Source of the DNA: Alphaproteobacteria bacterium
Lineage (GTDB): Bacteria > Pseudomonadota > Alphaproteobacteria > Reyranellales > Reyranellaceae
Length of the DNA stretch: 37,503 bases
Direction: 5' to 3'
NCBI GenBank assembly: GCA_016869975.1
Contig: VGCZ01000048.1
Coordinates: 1 to 37,503, forward strand
Shown here: positions 32,881 to 37,503 of the stretch, piece by piece
Layout of the letters: each line of letters opens with the position of its first letter
How positions within the stretch are numbered: position 1 is the stretch's first letter
The notes under the pieces: generated by a model
What the model was told of the DNA's origin: nothing
Seen by the model: the letters and a program-made list of their open reading frames with translations, nothing else
The model's database searches: none
Translations under genes and position numbers: made by a program

Positions 32881-33593
32881 ATGGCGAAATGGACCACGCG
32901 AGCCGCTTGCATCCTGGCGGCGCTTACCCTCGGGGCGTGCGGCGACTTGTTCGGGGGCCCTGGCACGGTCGCGCCGTCGCGCCGGCATCGTCGGTCACGG
33001 CTCCGGGCGGAGCGACGGTATCGGCGCGTGTTCAGCAACTGCGGGCCGACCAGAACGCCGTCGCGTCGTCCCACCAGGCTCAGGTCAACCAGCTCCAGGC
33101 GCTGCGCAACGCGCTGGGTGGCGAGGCGCGCGGCTACAACACGGCTGTTAGCCAGATCACCTCGCGCCTCTCGGTGGGCACGACGCCCGCCAATCCCGAG
33201 ATGGTCGCCCGTTGGAACCAGGCGCAGGGCCATCTCGACAAGATTACCGGCGACATCGGCGTGCTGAACTCGCTGGCGACCCAGGTCACGACCCAGGCCT
33301 CGGTGGCCGGCCACCTGCTCGACACCATCCGCTCGACCTACAATGTCGGCGGCGCGGTCGATGAGGACCACCGCCAGCTGCGCCAGATCGAGGCCGACAC
33401 CAATCGCACCATGCAGGCGATCGATCGCCTGATCGGCGACCTCAACGGCGAGATCGCGCGCCAGAACGCCTTCCTCGCCGCCGAGCGCTCCAACCTCGCC
33501 GGGCTGAGCTATGGCGTCAGCGCCGGCCGCCTGGGCGGCGGCCCGGCAACCGCCGCCGGCGGGCCGCGCCCCTATCCGGGCCGGCGCTTCTGA
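32881..33593 (+). pseudogene. Frameshifted lipoprotein gene (coiled-coil-rich)
   Basis: The frame from the ATG at 32881 gives a lipoprotein signal (MAKWTTRAACILAALTLGACGD, lipobox LGAC), then degenerates into Arg-rich nonsense after GGPGTVAP. The true body continues in another frame from about 32975: APASSVTAPGGATVSARVQQL, then helical, Gln-rich sequence without membrane segments, ending GGPRPYPGRRF at 33593. The junction holds gtcgcgccgtcgcgccg, which looks like a tandem gtcgcgccg repeat that has lost one g; restoring it would give one intact gene of about 238 residues. It is either a real frameshift or an assembly error. No family is recognised. Confidence 0.72.
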
Positions 33594-33690
33594 CGGCTCT
33601 TGCCGCGCTCGCGGGATCGTGAGCGCGACGGACATCCAAGTTCGTCTTGATCGCATAGACTCCACACGTTTCGGTGCGGGAGGGCGGATC

Positions 33691-34131
33691 ATGCGTGGCG
33701 CATTGGGGATACTAACGGGCGTTTGGCTGGCGCTCGCCGCCTTATGGGCTGGGCCGGCGCTCGCCATCGAGCCGCCGTCCGACACCGATCGCGCCCAGAT
33801 CCGCGATATCATCAGCCGCCAGCTCGAGGCCTTCCGGCGCGACGACGGCGAAACTGCCTTCTCCTTCGCCGCCCCCGGCATCAAGAGCATCTTCGGCACC
33901 GTCGACAACTTCATGGCGATGGTGCGCAATGGCTACCAGCCGGTGCACCGCTGGCAGAGCTTTGCCTTCCGCGATATCCGCGCGGTCGAGGACTGGGTCG
34001 TCCAGAAGGTCCATATCGAGGCCCCGGACGGCTCGGCGGTGACGGCCTTCTATATCATGGAGAAGCAGCCCGACGGCACCTGGCGCATCGCCGGCTGCTC
34101 GCTGGCCGCGCCGGAGGAACGCTCGACCTGA
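33691..34131 (+). CDS. Secreted DUF4864 family protein
   Basis: A 146-residue exported protein: signal peptide MRGALGILTGVWLALAALWA with cleavage near GPALA, then DTDRAQIRDIISRQLEAFRRDDGETAFSFAAPGIKSIFG, FMAMVRNGYQPVHR and a C-terminal FYIMEKQPDGTWRIAGCSL. This is the DUF4864 pattern, an NTF2-like small periplasmic fold. The ATG at 33691 is chosen because the signal peptide starts there; the longer reading from 33511 overlaps the lipoprotein gene. Function unknown. Confidence 0.88.
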   Translation: MRGALGILTGVWLALAALWAGPALAIEPPSDTDRAQIRDIISRQLEAFRRDDGETAFSFAAPGIKSIFGTVDNFMAMVRNGYQPVHRWQSFAFRDIRAVEDWVVQKVHIEAPDGSAVTAFYIMEKQPDGTWRIAGCSLAAPEERST

Positions 34132-34206
34132 GGGACGTCGCATAGGCGTCGTGCGCGCGGGCGCATGGACGCCGACGCCGCGCGCCCATAGGGTGCGCCG
34201 CTTCCG

Positions 34207-35106
34207 ATGCCCGACCGCTCCGCCCATACCCGCGCGTTGGCCCTGCTCGCGCTCCTGACGCTCGTCTGGGGCACGAACTGGCCGCTATTCGCCATCGCCA
34301 TGCGCGAGTTCTCGATCTGGACGTTCCGGGTCATCGTCGTGATCGTCGCCGGTGCCGCGCTGTTCGCCGTGGCGCGCCTGCGCGGCGAGCGGCTGGCGGT
34401 GCCGCGCCATCTATGGCCCGCCTTGCTGTGGGCGTCGTTCTTCAACATCGCGCTCTGGAACATCCTCACGGCGGCGGCGGTGCGCTACATCCCCTCGGGC
34501 CAGGCTGCAGTGCTGGCCTACACCATGCCGCTATGGTTCGCCGCCATCTCCATGCTGTTCCTGCGCGAGCGGCCGGGCGGGCGCGTGCTGCTGGCGCTGG
34601 TCTTCGGCGCTGCCTCGGTGGCGCTGCTCGCCGTGCCAAATTTGCGGATCTACGCCGACGCGCCGCTGGGCATCCTGTGCGGTCTGGGCGCCGGCCTGGG
34701 CTGGGCGCTGGGCACCGCGGTGCAGAAGCGCACTGACTGGGGCGGTATGGGTCTGTCCCTGACCGCGTGGCAGATCGCGTTGTCGCTGCCGCCGATCCTG
34801 GTGGCCTCCGCGTTCTTCGCCGACTGGATCTGGATCGTGCCGTCCTGGACCAGCGTGCTGACCACGATCTACATCGCGCTGATCCCGATGAGTATCGGCA
34901 CGGCGACGTGGTTCGCCATCGTCGGCCTGCTGCCGGCCAATATCGCGGCGTTGTCGTCGATCGTTGTGCCGATCGTCGCCATGGTCAGCGGCAAGCTGCT
35001 GCTCGACGAGCCGCTGGGCGCGCCTCAGATCGCCGCGCTCGCCTGCGCGGTGATCGCGCTGGCGTTGGCGCTTCTCAAGCCGGTCCCGACGCCGCGCCCA
35101 TCATGA
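34207..35106 (+). CDS. EamA/DMT family transporter (copy 1)
   Basis: A 299-residue inner-membrane transporter with ten predicted helices in two EamA repeats. The first starts LALLALLTLVWGTNWPLF and includes RYIPSGQAAVLAYTMPLWFA; the second starts near residue 150 with GLGAGLGWALGTAVQKR and ends LGAPQIAALACAVIALALALL. EamA proteins export amino acids or other small metabolites; the substrate is unknown. Its stop overlaps the next gene's ATG (ATGA), and the two proteins are clear paralogues. Confidence 0.9.
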   Translation: MPDRSAHTRALALLALLTLVWGTNWPLFAIAMREFSIWTFRVIVVIVAGAALFAVARLRGERLAVPRHLWPALLWASFFNIALWNILTAAAVRYIPSGQAAVLAYTMPLWFAAISMLFLRERPGGRVLLALVFGAASVALLAVPNLRIYADAPLGILCGLGAGLGWALGTAVQKRTDWGGMGLSLTAWQIALSLPPILVASAFFADWIWIVPSWTSVLTTIYIALIPMSIGTATWFAIVGLLPANIAALSSIVVPIVAMVSGKLLLDEPLGAPQIAALACAVIALALALLKPVPTPRPS

Positions 35107-35996
35107 CGACGCGTCGCCTCGAAGGCGCCACCGGGCTGGTGCTGTTGCTGGGCGTGCTGTGGGGCTCGTCCTGGCCGATGTTCAACGTCGTGCTGCGCGA
35201 ACTCTCGGTCTGGACGTTCCGCGGTCTTGCCGTGCTTGGCGCCGGCCTGATGCTGCTGGCGATCGCGCGACTGCGCGGTGTGCCACTGAGCGTGCCGCGC
35301 GCCAGCTGGCCCGCGCTGCTGGGCGGCGCCTTCGGCACGGTAACGGTGTGGTACGTCGCCGCCACCGCCAGCGTGCTGTTCATACCCTCGGGGCAGGCCT
35401 CGATCCTCGGCTACACCATGCCGCTATGGGCGGCGCTGATGGCGGTGCTGCTGTTCGGCGAGCGGCCGACGCCGCGCCTGCTGCTGGCGCTGGCCTTCGG
35501 CGCCGGCACCGTCGCGCTGCTGGCGATTCCCAATCTGCGCGCGCTCGCCGGTGCGCCGAGCGGGATCGCCTGCGCGCTGATCGCCGCGATCGGCTGGGCC
35601 GCCGGTACCGTGATCCAGAAGCGCGCCGATTGGCGCGGCACGCATCCACTCACCCTGACGGCGTGGCAGATGACCTGGGGCTCCCTGCCGATCCTGCTCG
35701 GTGCGGCGATCCTCGCCGACTGGCGGCCCTTTGTGCCCTCTTGGCCGGTGCTGCTCGCCGCTATCCACCTCGCCATCGTGCCCACGGCGCTGGGCACGCT
35801 GGTGTGGTTCCGCATCGTGCACCTGCTGCCGGCCAATACGGCGGCGGTGTCGACGATCATCGTGCCGGTGATCGCCATGGCCGGCGGCGTGTGGGCGCAT
35901 GACGAACCGCTGGGGCCGTGGCAGCTGGGCGCGCTCAGCTGCTGCGTCGCCGCGCTGGCGCTGGCCCTGCTTAAACCCTCCGCCAGGCAGGGTTAA
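35103..35996 (+). CDS. EamA/DMT family transporter (copy 2)
   Basis: A 297-residue paralogue of the preceding transporter, with the same ten-helix plan: GLVLLLGVLWGSSWPMF, FIPSGQASILGYTMPLWAALMAVLLFGERP, AAIGWAAGTVIQKRADWRG and a C-terminal LGALSCCVAALALALLKP. Many positions match copy 1 (WTFR, PSGQA..LAYTMPLW, QKR.DW.G), so the pair arose by tandem duplication. The overlap suggests coupled translation, perhaps as a heterodimer as in some DMT pairs; this is inference. Confidence 0.9.
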   Translation: MTTRRLEGATGLVLLLGVLWGSSWPMFNVVLRELSVWTFRGLAVLGAGLMLLAIARLRGVPLSVPRASWPALLGGAFGTVTVWYVAATASVLFIPSGQASILGYTMPLWAALMAVLLFGERPTPRLLLALAFGAGTVALLAIPNLRALAGAPSGIACALIAAIGWAAGTVIQKRADWRGTHPLTLTAWQMTWGSLPILLGAAILADWRPFVPSWPVLLAAIHLAIVPTALGTLVWFRIVHLLPANTAAVSTIIVPVIAMAGGVWAHDEPLGPWQLGALSCCVAALALALLKPSARQG

Positions 35997-36065
35997 ACGA
36001 GTCTTGTTTGTTGCAAACGGCGCCGGTCTGGCGACACTGCGCCATCCAATCACCCGGAGGGACAC

Positions 36066-37496
36066 ATGACCGACCACCTTAAATTCTACATCAATGGCCA
36101 GTGGGTCGACCCCGCGAAGCCGAACGCAATCGACGTGATCAACCCGGCGACCGAGGAGCCCTGCGCAAGGATCAGCCTGGGCGGCGAGGCCGATGTCGAC
36201 AAGGCGGTGGCGGCGGCCAAGGCGGCCTTCCCGGCCTTCTCGCGCACGACCAAGGAAGAGCGCATCGCGCTGCTCGAGAAGATCCTCGAGGTCTACAAGA
36301 CCCGCTACGACGACATCGCCAAGGCGATCTCGATGGAGATGGGCGCCCCGATCACGCTCGCCATGAAGGCGCAGGCCGCCACCGGCGTCGGCCATCTGAT
36401 GCAGATGATCAAGACGCTCAAGGAGTTCGAGTTCGAGTCGCAGAAGGGCACCACTCTCATCGCGCACGAAGCCATCGGCGTGTGCGCCTTCATCACGCCG
36501 TGGAACTGGCCGATCAACCAGATCGTCTGCAAGGTCGGCCCGGCGTTGGCGGCGGGCTGCACCATGGTACTCAAGCCGAGCGAGATCGCGCCGCTCAACG
36601 CCATCATCTGGGCCGAGATCATGCACGCGGCCGGCGTGCCGAAGGGCGTGTTCAACCTGGTCAACGGCGACGGCCCGACGGTCGGTCAGGCGCTGTCGAA
36701 GCATCCCGACGTCGACATGGTCTCGTTCACCGGCTCGACCCGCGCCGGCGTGCTGGTCGCCAAGGCGGCGGCCGACACCGTCAAGCGCGTGCATCAGGAG
36801 CTGGGTGGCAAGTCTGCCAACATCATCCTGCCGGATGCCGACCTGAAGAAGGCGGTGACGTCGGGCGTCGTCAGCATGATGCGCAACAGCGGCCAGTCCT
36901 GCAACGCGCCGACCCGCATGTTCGTGCCGGCCAAGCAGCATGACGAGGCGCTCGCGGTGGCGAAATCGGTGGCCGAGTCGCTGAAGGTCGGCGATCCGAA
37001 GGCGGAAGAGACCGTGCTCGGCCCGGTCGTCAGCGAGACGCAGTACAACAAGATCCAGAAGCTGATCGAGGCCGGCATCGCCGAAGGCGCCACCGTCGCC
37101 ACTGGTGGCCCGGGCCGTCCCGACGGCTTCAACCGCGGCTACTACGTGCGGCCGACGATCTTCGGCAACGTCAAGAACAGCATGACCATCGCGCGCGAGG
37201 AGATCTTCGGGCCGGTGCTGTCGATCCTGCCCTATGAGTCCGAGGCGCAGGCGATCAAGGACGCCAACGACACCGTCTACGGCCTCGCCGCCTACGTGCA
37301 GGGCAGCGATCCGAAGAAGGTGCGCGAGGTAGCCTCGCAACTGCGCGCCGGCAACGTGCATCTCAACGGTACGCCGATGGACATGACGGCGCCGTTCGGC
37401 GGCTACAAGCAGAGCGGCAACGGCCGCGAATACGCTGCCTGGGGTCTTGAGGAGTTCCTCGAGGTCAAGGCTGTCATGGGTGTGCAGGCCGCCTGA
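36066..37496 (+). CDS. NAD(P)-dependent aldehyde dehydrogenase
   Basis: A 476-residue aldehyde dehydrogenase. Motifs: FITPWNWPINQIVCKVGPAL, VLKPSEIAPL, FTGSTRAGVLVAKAA, the general-base Glu in HQELGGKSANI, the catalytic Cys in SGQSCNAPTRM, and EEIFGPVLSILPYE. The C-terminus ends GYKQSGNGREYAAWGLEEFLEVKAV. It oxidises an aldehyde to the acid in the cytoplasm; the substrate cannot be told. CGGAGGGACAC precedes the ATG. The stop falls seven bases before the window end. Confidence 0.95.
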   Translation: MTDHLKFYINGQWVDPAKPNAIDVINPATEEPCARISLGGEADVDKAVAAAKAAFPAFSRTTKEERIALLEKILEVYKTRYDDIAKAISMEMGAPITLAMKAQAATGVGHLMQMIKTLKEFEFESQKGTTLIAHEAIGVCAFITPWNWPINQIVCKVGPALAAGCTMVLKPSEIAPLNAIIWAEIMHAAGVPKGVFNLVNGDGPTVGQALSKHPDVDMVSFTGSTRAGVLVAKAAADTVKRVHQELGGKSANIILPDADLKKAVTSGVVSMMRNSGQSCNAPTRMFVPAKQHDEALAVAKSVAESLKVGDPKAEETVLGPVVSETQYNKIQKLIEAGIAEGATVATGGPGRPDGFNRGYYVRPTIFGNVKNSMTIAREEIFGPVLSILPYESEAQAIKDANDTVYGLAAYVQGSDPKKVREVASQLRAGNVHLNGTPMDMTAPFGGYKQSGNGREYAAWGLEEFLEVKAVMGVQAA

Positions 37497-37503
37497 TCGG
37501 TCT

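Noticed and set aside
35424-37361. A 645-residue minus-strand open frame across the aldehyde dehydrogenase
   Set aside because: Low-complexity His/Arg/Asp-rich translation is typical of an antisense shadow; the dehydrogenase on the plus strand is certain.

Overview
The window looks like an alphaproteobacterial chromosome. It carries a Rieske, cytochrome b and cytochrome c1 operon in the proteobacterial order, hemF, trmL, a class II CCA/poly(A) nucleotidyltransferase next to a CoA-type NUDIX gene, a MoxR/DUF58/BatA block and an ECF11-type RpoE/ChrR pair. G+C is high throughout. It is highest, with strongly GC-biased third positions, from about 15.2 kb to the right end, and visibly lower between about 1.3 and 15.1 kb. 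A genus cannot be named from this sequence alone.

Region 1 (1-0.8 kb) holds a dienelactone hydrolase family gene. Region 2 (about 1.3-15.1 kb) is an accessory light-response island. On the plus strand it has a tightly overlapping operon: atypical SDR, DUF393, DUF3429, SDR, DUF2256 and a PhrB-type iron-sulfur (6-4) photolyase. On the minus strand come a small two-helix membrane protein, a green-type proton-pumping rhodopsin with a carotenoid-fenestration glycine, a decayed lycopene cyclase, and a Brp/Blh beta-carotene cleaving enzyme that makes retinal. A HIG1-type protein and a secreted fasciclin-domain protein follow. On the plus strand again are a paralogue of the first SDR, an ECF sigma factor with a ChrR-like anti-sigma factor, a GTP cyclohydrolase I and a BLUF photoreceptor. 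IS256 and IS3 remnants lie inside and at the edge of the island.

Two minus-strand promoters share the geometry TGATC(C/T)-N18-TA, each ending about 30 bases before a start codon. They lie upstream of the rhodopsin operon and of the fasciclin gene, and resemble the known RpoE (singlet oxygen) promoter of Rhodobacter sphaeroides. The inferred logic is that light and singlet oxygen, through RpoE/ChrR, induce DNA photorepair, envelope proteins and a rhodopsin. The ChrR homologue lacks the two zinc-ligand cysteines of its anti-sigma domain, and lycopene cyclase appears broken, so both control and pigment supply may differ from known cases.

Region 3 (15.1-29 kb) is core-like: petABC on the minus strand with a strong terminator, trmL-hemF on the plus strand, a minus operon (NUDIX, DUF6111-like, CCA enzyme, membrane protein), and a plus operon of MoxR ATPase, DUF58, BatA/DUF4159 and a large membrane protein. 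Region 4 (29-37.5 kb) has an HxlR regulator divergent from a carboxymuconolactone decarboxylase-like gene with two matching palindromic operators between them. It continues with pirin, an SDR, a NIPSNAP protein, tRNA-Arg(ACG), a frameshifted lipoprotein gene, a DUF4864 protein, tandem EamA exporters and an aldehyde dehydrogenase.
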